Below, piece by piece: positions 1 to 8,948 of a stretch of 64,000 nucleotides of DNA. Both the position numbers and the translations under genes were made by a program. The DNA comes from Blautia sp. (lineage in GTDB: Bacteria > Bacillota > Clostridia > Lachnospirales > Lachnospiraceae), in the NCBI GenBank assembly GCA_023663685.1, contig JAMPHB010000001.1, positions 41,766 to 105,765 of the forward strand. Reading direction: 5' to 3'. Below the pieces are notes generated by a model. The model worked only from the letters and a program-made list of their open reading frames with translations. It was not told the DNA's origin and searched no databases. How positions within the stretch are numbered: the first letter of the stretch is position 1; each line of letters begins with the position of its first letter.

Positions 1-1
1 T

Positions 2-70
2 GATAGAATGGCGGAGCAGCATAATCAGTTCTCAGAAAAAATGGGGAAAGTCAAAGGTAAAATTGATTGA
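2..70 (+). CDS. C-terminal tail of an upstream gene (partial)
   Basis: Frame 2 is open from the window edge and ends with the residues EKMGKVKGKID and a TGA stop. The charged composition and the stop just before a promoter are compatible with the end of a gene lying to the left. Only 22 residues are visible, so no family can be named and chance cannot be excluded. Confidence 0.3.
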   Translation, partial: DRMAEQHNQFSEKMGKVKGKID

Positions 71-93
71 CAATTGGGGGGGTAGTGTATAAT
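67..93 (+). promoter_or_regulatory. Candidate sigma-A promoter of the surface protein gene
   Basis: TTGACA (67-72) and a perfect TATAAT (88-93) lie 15 bp apart, which is shorter than usual. An alternative -35, TTGATT at 63-68, gives 19 bp. A G-run lies between the boxes. The start codon of the Ig-like protein is 55 bp downstream. Confidence 0.55.
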
Positions 94-148
94 GGTATAC
101 AAGTAGTGTTTTTTGGTGCTACTAATTAAGGGAATGGAGGATAGGAAC

Positions 149-1915
149 ATGAAAAACACATGCAAGAGACTGCTTGCAGCAGCACTGGCGCTTCTTCTTG
201 TGGTCTGCTGTCTGCCCGTGACAGAGGCGCAGGCGGCGGCGAAGCCGAAACTGTCTGCGACAAGCAAAACCATGTATGTCGGGGACTCGGTGACTCTCAA
301 GGTGAAGAATCAGCCGAAGGGTTCCACCGCGACATGGTCAAGCAGCAAGAAGACAGTGGCAACGGTGTCGAAGAAGGGCGTTGTCAAGGCTGTCAAAGCG
401 GGAAGTACCACAGTTACCTGCAAGGTAAAGACCAAGGCGGCAAAGACCGCAAAGGCAAAGACCTACACCTTAAAGTGCAAGGTCACAGTCAAGGGAACCA
501 GCAAGACGGTAGCGACGCAGTCCGCATTGACGTCAGCGCTTAAGAACAAGAAACTGACCAAGATCACGATCAAGACAGACGCGGCCGGGAGTTTTACAAT
601 TCCGGCAGGCACCTACAGCAAGGTAGCGCTCGTGGTGGACGCACCGAATGCAGATGTGGTGAATAACGGCGTATTCAAGAGCATCACAGTAAAATCCATT
701 AAGCCTGAGACATTTACCGAGAAGGCAAAAGGGAATAAGATTAAGGTAAGCGCGCCCAACGCCCGCATTATCGTTGACGAGGGCGCACAGCTTTCCGGCG
801 TTACGGTTACAAAGGCGAATGCAAATGTAGCCATTGTCGTAAAGGGAAGCGTTGACACAGTAGCGGTCAGTGCAGCCGCGACAGTTTCCGTTCAGGCGGA
901 CGGAGAGGTAAAAGCCGTGAATGTGGAGGCGGCAGCGACACTGGACATCACCGGCGCGGCGAAGGAGATCGCTGTTACAATTACCTCTGATGCGGCAGGA
1001 GCGAAGCTTACCACCGCAGTAACCATTAAGGTGGAGGCTGCGGCAAACGCGAAGATTGAGCTTGCAGCGGGAGCCGAGGGAAGTACAGTCAAGACCACGA
1101 CCACAAGTGCTTCCGTTGACGTGAAGAACGATACCACCGCTAAAGTAGAGGTTACTACGTCTGCCGGAACGCAGAGTGTAGAGGCAGGTAAGGAGCAGAC
1201 CGTTACAGACAGCACGGGCGGTACTACCACCGGTGGAGAGACAGGCGGTACAACGGGCGGAACGACCGGAGGAACCACAGGCGGAACGACCGGAGGAACA
1301 ACGGGTGGAACGACCGGAGGCACCACGGGCGGTACAACTACACCAAGTACCAATGTGACGATTGTACTCAGTGTGTCAGAGGTTACTACTGGCGGTTCTG
1401 TGACCTTAACAGCGACAGTGACAGGAGTAGATAACCCCAATCTTGCGTGGTATGAGAATGATGACCCTTATAGTGTTGAGGTGGCAAATCCTATTTCTTC
1501 AGCAGTTGCAAATGGGACGACTTGTACAATCAGCTCTCTGACGTTAGAGACTCATTATTACTATTGCACAGTAGAGACTGGCTCTGGTACTAGCATAAAT
1601 TCGAATATTGTGACAATTTCCGTGACAAATGACGGTGTTTCACAAGAATGGCTGGAAATTACAAAAAATACTTCCGGTACAACCGTTACATTAACTGTGG
1701 CGGTACCGGACTATATCGCCGCAGAAGCGGTTCGCTATGAATGGTCTAAGGAATATGAGATGGATGACATAGAAGCTGCGATAACGGATACCCCCACAGT
1801 GACGATTACATCTGCTGGTACCTACTTTTGTGTGATATACAATAGCGATGGTGTTCGAATAGGAGGTTCGACGTTGTGCTCTGTTTCCGATCAGGATCTG
1901 GGCATCAGCAGCTAG
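149..1915 (+). CDS. Secreted Ig-like (Big_2) surface protein with Thr-Gly-Gly linker
   Basis: The product is a 588-residue exported protein. The ATG at 149 was chosen because GGAATGGAGG precedes it and because it opens a classic signal peptide (MKNTCKRLL, then an Ala/Leu core, cleavage near AQA-AAK around residue 30). Residues about 33-115 look like a Big_2 bacterial Ig-like domain (SATSKTMYVGDSVTLKV). Residues 130-350 are Val/Ala/Thr-rich and probably form repetitive beta strands. A TGGTTGG linker spans about residues 356-398 and is followed by two probable Ig-like domains. No LPXTG motif or SLH domain is visible, so how it stays on the surface is unclear. Adhesion or a wall-associated structural role is an inference. 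The gene is alone between its own promoter and terminator. Confidence 0.8.
   Translation: MKNTCKRLLAAALALLLVVCCLPVTEAQAAAKPKLSATSKTMYVGDSVTLKVKNQPKGSTATWSSSKKTVATVSKKGVVKAVKAGSTTVTCKVKTKAAKTAKAKTYTLKCKVTVKGTSKTVATQSALTSALKNKKLTKITIKTDAAGSFTIPAGTYSKVALVVDAPNADVVNNGVFKSITVKSIKPETFTEKAKGNKIKVSAPNARIIVDEGAQLSGVTVTKANANVAIVVKGSVDTVAVSAAATVSVQADGEVKAVNVEAAATLDITGAAKEIAVTITSDAAGAKLTTAVTIKVEAAANAKIELAAGAEGSTVKTTTTSASVDVKNDTTAKVEVTTSAGTQSVEAGKEQTVTDSTGGTTTGGETGGTTGGTTGGTTGGTTGGTTGGTTGGTTGGTTTPSTNVTIVLSVSEVTTGGSVTLTATVTGVDNPNLAWYENDDPYSVEVANPISSAVANGTTCTISSLTLETHYYYCTVETGSGTSINSNIVTISVTNDGVSQEWLEITKNTSGTTVTLTVAVPDYIAAEAVRYEWSKEYEMDDIEAAITDTPTVTITSAGTYFCVIYNSDGVRIGGSTLCSVSDQDLGISS
1216..1340 (+). repeat. 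Tandem GGAACGACCGGAGG-type coding repeat (Thr-Gly-Gly linker)
   Basis: A run of 12-bp units encodes repeated T-G-G-T and forms the flexible linker between the beta-rich region and the C-terminal Ig-like domains of the surface protein. Units alternate at synonymous positions, so copy number probably varies by slippage or recombination. Confidence 0.8.
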
Positions 1916-1962
1916 TAACACTGTACTCCGGGTGATACCGAAGGCGATAATGACAACCAAGG

Positions 1963-1990
1963 CGGAGAGCCGGCTTTTGCCGGCTCTCCG
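1963..1990 (+). terminator. Intrinsic terminator after the surface protein gene
   Basis: The perfect arms cggagagccgg and ccggctctccg with a TTTT-centred loop form a hairpin of about 12 bp. A T-containing tail (ttgcattt) follows. Confidence 0.75.
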
Positions 1991-2131
1991 TTGCATTTGA
2001 GGAAAACCTTGTTGCCGGAAAACTCTCTGTTTCCGTATTTACGGAATTGTGATAGAATGACAACAACAGAATATTTTGGATAATGATATGGGGGGATTTT
2101 ATGTTACGCTTCGTTTGGAGCAGGCGCAAAA

Positions 2132-2272
2132 ATGGTGCAAAAAGTATACTTTTTTTATCACTCCATGACCTATCGGCTGATGCGGGATGGCGTCTCAGAT
2201 ATGCATTGTATGAGCGACGAATATCTGGCGGAGGATTTGGAGGAGGAGCTTTTGACTCAAACCTCACAATAA
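2132..2272 (+). CDS. Possible 46-residue small protein
   Basis: The ATG at 2132 opens a 46-codon frame (MVQKVYFFYHSMTYRLMRDG, then an acidic tail EDLEEELLTQTSQ). GGAG at 2117-2120 could serve as a ribosome binding site with an 11-bp gap. The gene would sit between the terminator at 1963-1990 and a hairpin starting at 2281, so it would be a self-contained unit. A longer competing frame (2083-2451) has poorer composition and runs into the next gene. No family is recognised. Confidence 0.4.
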   Translation: MVQKVYFFYHSMTYRLMRDGVSDMHCMSDEYLAEDLEEELLTQTSQ

Positions 2273-2275
2273 AAG

Positions 2276-2303
2276 TTGTAAAACGGCTTCTTTTTGCTAT
2301 AAT
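2276..2303 (+). promoter_or_regulatory. Sigma-A promoter for the coiled-coil/two-component operon
   Basis: TTGTAA (2276-2281) and a perfect TATAAT (2298-2303) are separated by 16 bp, 45 bp before the ATG at 2348. The -10 lies in the loop of a long A/T-rich hairpin (arms aacggcttcttttt and aaaaaagaagctgtt, about 2281-2322), which could also terminate transcription from upstream. Confidence 0.65.
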
Positions 2304-2347
2304 AAAAAAAGAAGCTGTTTTTATGTTGAGAAAAATGAGGAAAACCA

Positions 2348-3076
2348 ATGAGCACACAGAGCAATACAGAAAACGTTATGCGGAGCCTGCATGTACTGCT
2401 GTCCAAGAGCGAGCCATATGTCAGGGATCCCGGCAAGGTAATTGTAGATAAGCAGCAGATGCTGCAGCTGTTGAGCGAACTGAACACTTGTATATATCAG
2501 ATCATGGACGATTATGAGCTGACAAAGAGCAGCCGGGACAAGGCGGAGCGGGAGTTTCAGAAGCAGGCAGACCAGATTATCTGGGACGCCAGCCGCAAGG
2601 CAGAGGATATCTATGCGGCCTCCGTGCTGTATATGGACGACGCACTCAACGGCATCCAGAGTATCATGCGGGACTCCCGCGCCTCCGTATCCAAAATCTA
2701 CACCGATATGGAGGAAAAGCTTAAGGAGGAAGAGCTGCGCATCCGCACAAACCAGTCCGAGCTCAAGAGCCAGCTGCAGGATCTGGTGGATACCGAGAAA
2801 TATTTAGGCCTGATCGAGGAGCGCAACAAGGAGCGGGAGAAGCAGAAAAAAGAGGGCAGACCCGCGCCCCAAAAGCCCTCCATCTACGCGAACAGGCAGA
2901 CGGAGATCAAGGTCAACCAGGAGTACTTAGACAGGCTGGGCTTAAGTGTGCCGGAGGAGGAAGAGCCGGAGGAAAAGGAAAAAAAGACCATCGAGGAGCA
3001 GGTGCTGCAGGCGGAGATCAAGGTGGATCTCGACGCTGATTATTTCAAGTGGAAGAAAGGCAAGGAGAGCAAATGA
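2348..3076 (+). CDS. Coiled-coil protein of unknown function, coupled to a two-component system
   Basis: This is a 242-residue soluble protein without a signal peptide or membrane segment. It is rich in Glu, Lys, Gln and Arg with heptad-like spacing over about residues 40-165, so a long coiled coil is likely. A Pro/Glu-rich hinge (about 165-225) and a short charged tail (ADYFKWKKGKES) follow. GAGG at about 2336-2340 supports the ATG. The stop overlaps the next start (ATGA at 3073-3076), so translation with the response regulator is probably coupled. The shape recalls DivIVA-like scaffolds, but I cannot show homology. Its position suggests a partner of the downstream regulator and kinase. Confidence 0.75.
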   Translation: MSTQSNTENVMRSLHVLLSKSEPYVRDPGKVIVDKQQMLQLLSELNTCIYQIMDDYELTKSSRDKAEREFQKQADQIIWDASRKAEDIYAASVLYMDDALNGIQSIMRDSRASVSKIYTDMEEKLKEEELRIRTNQSELKSQLQDLVDTEKYLGLIEERNKEREKQKKEGRPAPQKPSIYANRQTEIKVNQEYLDRLGLSVPEEEEPEEKEKKTIEEQVLQAEIKVDLDADYFKWKKGKESK

Positions 3077-3756
3077 CGGTTCTGGTATGTGACGACGACA
3101 AGGAGATTGTGGATGCGATTGAGATATATCTGATGCAGGAGAGCTATGATGTGGAAAAGGCCTACAATGGGGAGCAGGCGCTTCGCATCCTCAGGGAAAA
3201 AAATATTGATCTTATGATCATTGATGTGATGATGCCGAAGCTGGACGGCATCCGGGCGACCTTTCAGGCGCGAAAAAGCAGCAGTATCCCGATTATTATT
3301 CTGTCGGCAAAGACCGAGGACACGGACAAGATCTTAGGGCTTAACGTGGGGGCGGACGATTATGTGACGAAGCCCTTCAATCCGTTAGAGCTGGTGGCAA
3401 GGGTCAAATCCCAGCTCCGGCGTTATACCACACTGTCCCAGCCCGTTGCAGGGGAGGCGGTCTACGAGGCCGGGGGGCTTATGATCAACGACGAGCTGAA
3501 AAAAGTGACCGTGGACGGCGAGGAGGTCAGGCTGACCCCCATCGAGTACAACATTTTGCTGCTTCTTATGAAGAATAAGGGAAAGGTGTTCTCCATCAGT
3601 CAGATTTACGAGGCCATATGGAACGAGGACGCGATAGGCGCAGACAATACCGTGGCGGTGCACATTCGGCACATTCGGGAAAAAATCGAAATCAATCCGA
3701 AAGAGCCCCGTTACTTAAAAGTGGTGTGGGGTGTGGGTTACAAGATTGAGGAATAG
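3073..3756 (+). CDS. OmpR/PhoB-type DNA-binding response regulator
   Basis: This 227-residue two-domain regulator has an N-terminal receiver with the acidic pocket (CDDDKE), the phospho-acceptor Asp in IIDVMMPKLDG, the conserved Ser and Lys (ILSAKTED, YVTKPFNP), and a C-terminal winged helix (LTPIEYNILLLLMKNKGKVF, ending VVWGVGYKIEE). The ATG at 3073 overlaps the upstream stop and is preferred to in-frame codons inside the previous gene. The sensor kinase starts 17 bp downstream, so the two form a cognate pair. The architecture resembles VanR-like regulators common in Clostridia. Its target genes are not evident from the sequence. Confidence 0.95.
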   Translation: MTVLVCDDDKEIVDAIEIYLMQESYDVEKAYNGEQALRILREKNIDLMIIDVMMPKLDGIRATFQARKSSSIPIIILSAKTEDTDKILGLNVGADDYVTKPFNPLELVARVKSQLRRYTTLSQPVAGEAVYEAGGLMINDELKKVTVDGEEVRLTPIEYNILLLLMKNKGKVFSISQIYEAIWNEDAIGADNTVAVHIRHIREKIEINPKEPRYLKVVWGVGYKIEE

Positions 3757-3773
3757 CGCGGCGGGGTGCAGGG

Positions 3774-5162
3774 ATGAAAGAGTATTCAAGCGGAATGAAG
3801 GGCGCGGCGATCGTCGTCCATCAGATGTTTTTTATAGTGATGTTGTGCAGCCTGTACGGTGCGGGCTATGTGCTTAAGGAGCACTCGGAGGGGATGGGAT
3901 ATCTGAGCCTTCTGGCGGTGATCGGGCTGGTGGGGAGCTTTGTGCTTCTGGCCTATCTGACAAGTGTTGCGGGGAGACGCTCGGAGGAGGATGAGGCCAT
4001 CTATCTGAATGCTGTGGATTATGTGTATACCGACGTGCAGCTTGTGCTGTTCGTCGCTTTTGTGTATCTGGGCACATACATGGGGAGGGGGCTGCGTGAG
4101 CTGGATTTTGCTTTCTCCGGCCTTCTTGTGACCGTGGGGACAGTGGGCTATCTGGCGGACGCCGTGTTTCTCATTTTTTATCTGAGCATGGTTCGCCGCT
4201 CGAAGACACACACCCTGCTGACACACAGCCTGTGCTATAAGCTCTGCCATTTTCTGGGGCAGATTTTTATCGGGAGACAGAAGCCGGGGCACAGCACGAG
4301 AAAGGGAAGGGAGCGCTACGAGATTCAGCGGGCGATTGAGTCCATTGCCGCGGGCGCACTGGATACACATCTCGAGGAAGCACAGTTCCACGGGCAGGAG
4401 CGGGACATCGCGGCGGCGGTCAATCATATCCGGGAGGGCTTGAGCGATGCGGTTTTGGAAAAGACCCGCAACGAGCGCATGAAGGCGGATCTCATTACAA
4501 ATGTGTCCCACGACATTAAGACGCCCCTGACCTCCATCGTCAATTATGTGGATCTGCTAAAAAGGGAGAATCTGCAAAATGAAAAAGCGCAGGGCTATAT
4601 CCGCATTCTCGATGAGAAATCCCAGCGCCTCAAACAGCTCACAGAGGATCTGGTGGAGGTGTCCCGGATCAGTTCGGGAAATGTGAAGCTCGATATGCAG
4701 GACATAGATCTGGTGGAGCTCATCTGCCAGACCGGAGGAGAGTTCAACGAGCGCTTTGAGGAGCGGGAGCTCACCATCGTGACGAAGCTGCCCCACAGAA
4801 GCGTGATGGTGCGGGCGGACGGCCGCCAGCTCTACCGCGTGATCGGCAATCTTTACACCAACGCTGCCAAATACGCGCTGGAAAAGACAAGGGTGTATGT
4901 GGAGCTCGAGGAGGCGGCAGGGCAGGCCGTTTTTTCCATAAAAAATATCTCTAAGACGCCGCTGCCGGAGGATGCGGGGAAAGAGGATCTGACGGAGCGC
5001 TTTGTCAGGGGAGAGACCTCCCGAACCACGGAGGGAAGCGGGCTGGGATTGTCCATCGCCAAGAATCTCACGAATCTCATGGGAGGAGAATTCAGGCTGA
5101 AGCTGGATGGCGATCTGTTTATAGCTACAATTTCATTGCATTGTATAGGAGGAAGCACATAG
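3774..5162 (+). CDS. Membrane sensor histidine kinase
   Basis: This 462-residue kinase has about four hydrophobic segments in the first 140 residues and little extracytoplasmic loop, suggesting sensing within or near the membrane. A linker is followed by a HisKA domain with the phospho-accepting His in NVSHDIKTPLTSIV (about residue 244), then a HATPase_c domain with the N-box (RVIGNLYTNAAKYA) and G-box (GSGLGLSIAKNL). It autophosphorylates on His and passes phosphate to the regulator encoded immediately upstream. The stimulus cannot be read from the sequence. No terminator is obvious after it, but a new promoter follows before the hydratase gene. Confidence 0.93.
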   Translation: MKEYSSGMKGAAIVVHQMFFIVMLCSLYGAGYVLKEHSEGMGYLSLLAVIGLVGSFVLLAYLTSVAGRRSEEDEAIYLNAVDYVYTDVQLVLFVAFVYLGTYMGRGLRELDFAFSGLLVTVGTVGYLADAVFLIFYLSMVRRSKTHTLLTHSLCYKLCHFLGQIFIGRQKPGHSTRKGRERYEIQRAIESIAAGALDTHLEEAQFHGQERDIAAAVNHIREGLSDAVLEKTRNERMKADLITNVSHDIKTPLTSIVNYVDLLKRENLQNEKAQGYIRILDEKSQRLKQLTEDLVEVSRISSGNVKLDMQDIDLVELICQTGGEFNERFEERELTIVTKLPHRSVMVRADGRQLYRVIGNLYTNAAKYALEKTRVYVELEEAAGQAVFSIKNISKTPLPEDAGKEDLTERFVRGETSRTTEGSGLGLSIAKNLTNLMGGEFRLKLDGDLFIATISLHCIGGST

Positions 5163-5178
5163 ATTTTGGCAAAACACC

Positions 5179-5207
5179 TTGATTTTAAGGGCTTTAAAAG
5201 CTATAAT
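5179..5207 (+). promoter_or_regulatory. Sigma-A promoter of the hydratase/AI-2E-family operon
   Basis: TTGATT (5179-5184) and TATAAT (5202-5207) have 17-bp spacing, with aaggagag and the ATG at 5242 downstream. Confidence 0.65.
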
Positions 5208-5241
5208 TTTAAAAGCATGACAGCACGATAAGGAGAGAATT

Positions 5242-7527
5242 ATGAAATTATATCAGGACGGAGCATACCTGCTTCGCGGCAGCGAAGTGATTGTGGATTC
5301 CCCGGAGGCGGCGGCCGCCGTAGCGGCGAAGACCGGGAAGGAGATCCCGCAGGAGGAGGCGAAGCAGCAGACCATTGCCTACAGTATTTTAAAGCAGCAC
5401 AATACCTCCGGCAGTATGGACAAGCTCCAGATTAAGTTTGACAAGCTGACCTCCCACGATATTACTTTTGTGGGAATCATTCAGACAGCCCGGGCGTCAG
5501 GGCTTGAAAAGTTCCCGATACCCTACGTTCTTACAAACTGTCACAACAGTCTGTGCGCGGTGGGTGGCACGATCAATGAGGACGACCACATGTTTGGACT
5601 GACCTGCGCAAAGCGTTACGGCGGCGTTTATGTTCCGCCGCATCAGGCGGTTATCCATCAGTACGCCAGAGAGATGCTCGCGGGCGGCGGCAAAATGATT
5701 TTAGGATCTGATTCCCATACCCGTTATGGCGCGCTGGGCACGATGGCGATTGGCGAGGGAGGGCCGGAGCTGGTGAAGCAGCTTCTGAACAAGACTTATG
5801 ATATCGACATGCCGGGCGTCGTCGGCGTGTATCTGACCGGGACGCCGGTGAAGGGCGTGGGACCGCAGGACGTGGCGCTTGCCATTATCGGCGAGGTATT
5901 TGCAAACGGCTTTGTGAAAAACAAGGTGATGGAGTTTGTAGGCCCCGGCGTTTCTAATCTGAGTGTGGATTTCAGGATCGGCGTGGACGTTATGACCACC
6001 GAGACGACCTGCCTTTCCTCCATCTGGAGAACCGACGAAAAGGTGAAGGAATTCTATGAGATCCATGGCAGGGAGAGTGATTACAAAGAGCTGAATCCGG
6101 GAGAGACGGCGTACTATGACAGCTTTATAGAGATTGATTTGAGCGCGGTCCGCCCGATGATCGCAATGCCCTTCCATCCCAGCAATACCTATACTATTGA
6201 AGAGCTGAATGCGAACCTCATGGATATTCTTGACGATTGCGAGAAGCGGGCGAACGTCAGCTTTGACGGCAAGGTGAAGCTCGATCTAAAGAGCAAGGTA
6301 AAAGACGGCAGACTCTATGTAGATCAGGGAATTATCGCGGGCTGCGCGGGAGGCGGCTTTGAAAACATCTGCGACGCGGCGGATATCCTGGCGGGCTCCT
6401 CCATTGGGACAGATGAGTTTACCTTAAGCGTATATCCGGCCTCCACCCCCATCTATATGGAGCTGGTGAAAAACGGTGCGGTGGCGAAGCTCATGGCGAC
6501 CGGGGCGATTGTAAAGACCGCCTTTTGCGGCCCCTGTTTCGGAGCCGGGGACACACCTGCGAACAACGCGTTTTCTATCCGCCACTCGACAAGAAACTTC
6601 CCGAACCGGGAGGGCTCGAAGGTGCAGAACGGGCAGATTTCCTCTGTGGCGCTTATGGACGCCCGCTCGATCGCGGCGACCGCGGCGAACAAGGGCTATC
6701 TGACGGCGGCTACGGACATAGATGTGGATTATACGAAGCCGAAATATTACTTTGACAAGACGATATATGAGAACAGAGTGTTTGACAGCAGGGGCGTCGC
6801 GGATCCGGACGTGGAGATCAAGCTGGGGCCGAACATCAAGGACTGGCCTGCGATGAGTGCGTTGCCGGAGAATCTGGTGCTCAAGGTGGTATCTGAGATT
6901 CACGACCCCGTCACCACGACGGACGAGCTGATTCCCTCCGGCGAGACTTCGTCTTACCGCTCCAACCCGCTGGGGCTGGCGGAGTTTGCACTTTCCAGGA
7001 AAGACCCGGAGTATGTGGGGCGCGCCAAGGAGATCCAGAAGGCGCAGAAGGCGGTGGAGGCTGGTTCCTGCCCCGGCGATGCGCTTCCGGAGGTCCACGC
7101 GGTGATGGATGCCATTAAGTCGCAGTTTTCGGATGTGAGCCGTGCCAATATCGGTTTTGGAAGTACTATCTTTGCGGTGAAGCCGGGAGACGGCTCGGCA
7201 AGGGAGCAGGCGGCTTCCTGCCAGAAGGTGCTGGGCGGCTGGGCGAATATCGCCAACGAGTACGCGACCAAGCGCTATCGTTCGAATCTGATTAACTGGG
7301 GTATGCTTCCCTTCTTAATTGACGAAGGTGAGCTGCCGTTCCACAATCTCGATTATCTGTTCCTTCCGGGTATCCGCGAGGCGGTGAAGAACGGGCAGAC
7401 AGAGTTTAAAGCGTATGTGGTCAGGGACGGCGCACTCTCTCCCTTCACTCTGCGCATGGCGGAGCTGACAAAGGACGAGAAGGATATTATTTTAAAGGGC
7501 TGCCTCATCAACTATTATCGTGGTTAG
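5242..7527 (+). CDS. Aconitase-family hydratase (YbhJ-like)
   Basis: This 761-residue single-chain member of the aconitase superfamily should dehydrate and rehydrate a tricarboxylic or related hydroxy acid using a 4Fe-4S cluster. Visible family signatures are HNSLCAVGG and [13 protein letters not shown] in the N-terminal part, a Cys in [12 protein letters not shown] (about residue 373) and [15 protein letters not shown] (about residue 430), which supply cluster ligands. The C-terminal swivel-type domain follows. The length and the motif variants (GCAGG instead of the usual TSCTN) fit the YbhJ-like hydratase group better than housekeeping citrate aconitase. The substrate is therefore uncertain. 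An AI-2E-family permease starts 8 bp downstream in the same operon. Confidence 0.88.
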   Translation: MKLYQDGAYLLRGSEVIVDSPEAAAAVAAKTGKEIPQEEAKQQTIAYSILKQHNTSGSMDKLQIKFDKLTSHDITFVGIIQTARASGLEKFPIPYVLTNCHNSLCAVGGTINEDDHMFGLTCAKRYGGVYVPPHQAVIHQYAREMLAGGGKMILGSDSHTRYGALGTMAIGEGGPELVKQLLNKTYDIDMPGVVGVYLTGTPVKGVGPQDVALAIIGEVFANGFVKNKVMEFVGPGVSNLSVDFRIGVDVMTTETTCLSSIWRTDEKVKEFYEIHGRESDYKELNPGETAYYDSFIEIDLSAVRPMIAMPFHPSNTYTIEELNANLMDILDDCEKRANVSFDGKVKLDLKSKVKDGRLYVDQGIIAGCAGGGFENICDAADILAGSSIGTDEFTLSVYPASTPIYMELVKNGAVAKLMATGAIVKTAFCGPCFGAGDTPANNAFSIRHSTRNFPNREGSKVQNGQISSVALMDARSIAATAANKGYLTAATDIDVDYTKPKYYFDKTIYENRVFDSRGVADPDVEIKLGPNIKDWPAMSALPENLVLKVVSEIHDPVTTTDELIPSGETSSYRSNPLGLAEFALSRKDPEYVGRAKEIQKAQKAVEAGSCPGDALPEVHAVMDAIKSQFSDVSRANIGFGSTIFAVKPGDGSAREQAASCQKVLGGWANIANEYATKRYRSNLINWGMLPFLIDEGELPFHNLDYLFLPGIREAVKNGQTEFKAYVVRDGALSPFTLRMAELTKDEKDIILKGCLINYYRG

Positions 7528-7535
7528 GAGATATT

Positions 7536-8873
7536 ATGTCGGAAGTAGATACTAAAAAAACAAAAGAACAGATGCCGCCGCTTAAGGCGGCGGGGCAGGA
7601 GACACCGTCGGCAGGCCGCCATGAAAATATCTGGCTTGCCAAGATCGGCCTGATGATTTTTATCACCTTTGCCTGCTGTATCCTTTTTTTCTTCGTACTA
7701 TTTCGCTATGAGGGCTTTGCGTCCGGCTGGAAAAAGATAATGAAGGCGGCGGAGCCGATTATTATCGGACTGATTTTAGCATACCTGCTGAATCCGATTA
7801 TGAAGATTGCGGAGAGGCAGCTGATGAAGCTTCTTGCGCCGCGAATGAAATCGGAGCAGAAAGCGAAAAAACTGTCCCGCGTACTGGCAGTCGTCATTTC
7901 AATTCTGTTCCTGCTCGTGGTGATTGCCCTGCTGATTGCGGCTGTTGTACCGTCCGTGATTTCCAGCATCTCAGGCCTCATTGATTCTGTGCCGGTCTAT
8001 GTGCAGAATTTCACCGACATGGCGGAGAAGGGTGTGCTGGGGAATTTCGAGGTGACGGAGGTCGTTGCCGACTATCTGACGAGGATTATGGAATATGCCG
8101 AGGACTGGGCGAAAAACACGCTGCTTCCGCAGGCGCAGGGCTATGTGGTACAGATTACCAATAGTGTAATCTCCGTGGTCAAGGCCTTACTGAATTTTGT
8201 CGTCGGAATTATCGTGGCGGTCTATGTTCTGATGATTAAGGAGGAACTGATCGGCCAGAGCAAAAAGCTTGTCTTTGCAACGTTTCGTCCGAGATGGGGA
8301 AATATTGTGATTGAATTTTTCCGCAAGGCGGACGAGATTTTTGGAGGCTTTATTATCGGGAAGATTACAGATTCCGCAATTATCGGTGTGATTTGCTATT
8401 TGGGCTGCCTGATCCTGCGTATTCCGGATGCGCTGCTTGTAGCGGTGATCATCGGCGTGACGAATATCATTCCGGTGTTCGGCCCCTTTATCGGAGCTGT
8501 TCCTGCGCTGCTTCTGGTGGTGATCCAGAGTCCGTGGCACGCGCTGTATCTGCTGATATTCATCATTGTGCTGCAGCAGGTGGACGGCAACATTATCGGC
8601 CCGAAGATTCTCGGAAGCTCTACGGGACTTTCCTCTTTCTGGGTCATGTTTGCAATTCTGATTGCCGGCGGAATGTTTGGATTCCTTGGAATGCTTCTGG
8701 GCGTACCGATGTTTGCAATGGTCTACTATGTGATACGGAGACTTGTGAACCGGAGTATCCGGAAAAAAGGTCTGCCCTCCCAGACGGAGAGCTATGTCCG
8801 TGCCTCCGGTGTGAATGCCTCCACGCGTTCCATGATTTACCAGGAGGAACCGAAGAAGAAAAAACGGAAATGA
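7536..8873 (+). CDS. AI-2E family transporter (PerM/YhhT-like permease)
   Basis: This 445-residue integral membrane protein has a cytoplasmic N-terminal tail of about 30 residues, then roughly eight hydrophobic segments. The family hallmark lies in the C-terminal half (GVTNIIPVFGPFIGAVPALL and LQQVDGNIIGPKILG), and the tail is basic (EEPKKKKRK). Family members export or exchange diverse small solutes; a real role in autoinducer-2 transport has been shown for few, so the name describes family only. GGAG precedes the ATG, and the gene follows the hydratase by 8 bp, implying co-transcription. There is no evidence for the substrate. Confidence 0.92.
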   Translation: MSEVDTKKTKEQMPPLKAAGQETPSAGRHENIWLAKIGLMIFITFACCILFFFVLFRYEGFASGWKKIMKAAEPIIIGLILAYLLNPIMKIAERQLMKLLAPRMKSEQKAKKLSRVLAVVISILFLLVVIALLIAAVVPSVISSISGLIDSVPVYVQNFTDMAEKGVLGNFEVTEVVADYLTRIMEYAEDWAKNTLLPQAQGYVVQITNSVISVVKALLNFVVGIIVAVYVLMIKEELIGQSKKLVFATFRPRWGNIVIEFFRKADEIFGGFIIGKITDSAIIGVICYLGCLILRIPDALLVAVIIGVTNIIPVFGPFIGAVPALLLVVIQSPWHALYLLIFIIVLQQVDGNIIGPKILGSSTGLSSFWVMFAILIAGGMFGFLGMLLGVPMFAMVYYVIRRLVNRSIRKKGLPSQTESYVRASGVNASTRSMIYQEEPKKKKRK

Positions 8874-8885
8874 CACGCACGATTT

Positions 8886-8914
8886 TTGACATCTCTTGTC
8901 GGCTATGGTACACT
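8886..8914 (+). promoter_or_regulatory. Sigma-A promoter of the TPR-ATPase gene
   Basis: Consensus TTGACA (8886-8891) and TACACT (8909-8914) with 17-bp spacing lie 35 bp before the start codon and just after the permease stop. Confidence 0.75.
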
Positions 8915-8948
8915 TAGGTGAATAGAAACCGGGGATTTTGAGGTGACA

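Noticed and set aside
1216..1340. Short regular repeats as a CRISPR array
   Set aside because: 12-bp units without spacers, in frame within a coding sequence.
892..1440. 182-codon minus-strand frame rich in Pro and Val
   Set aside because: Mirror of the Thr-Gly-Gly repeat and Ala/Val-rich coding region of the surface protein; no start signals.
2083..2451. 122-codon plus-strand frame
   Set aside because: Overlaps the promoter and start of the coiled-coil gene, has low-complexity Gly/Arg-rich sequence and no good ribosome binding site.
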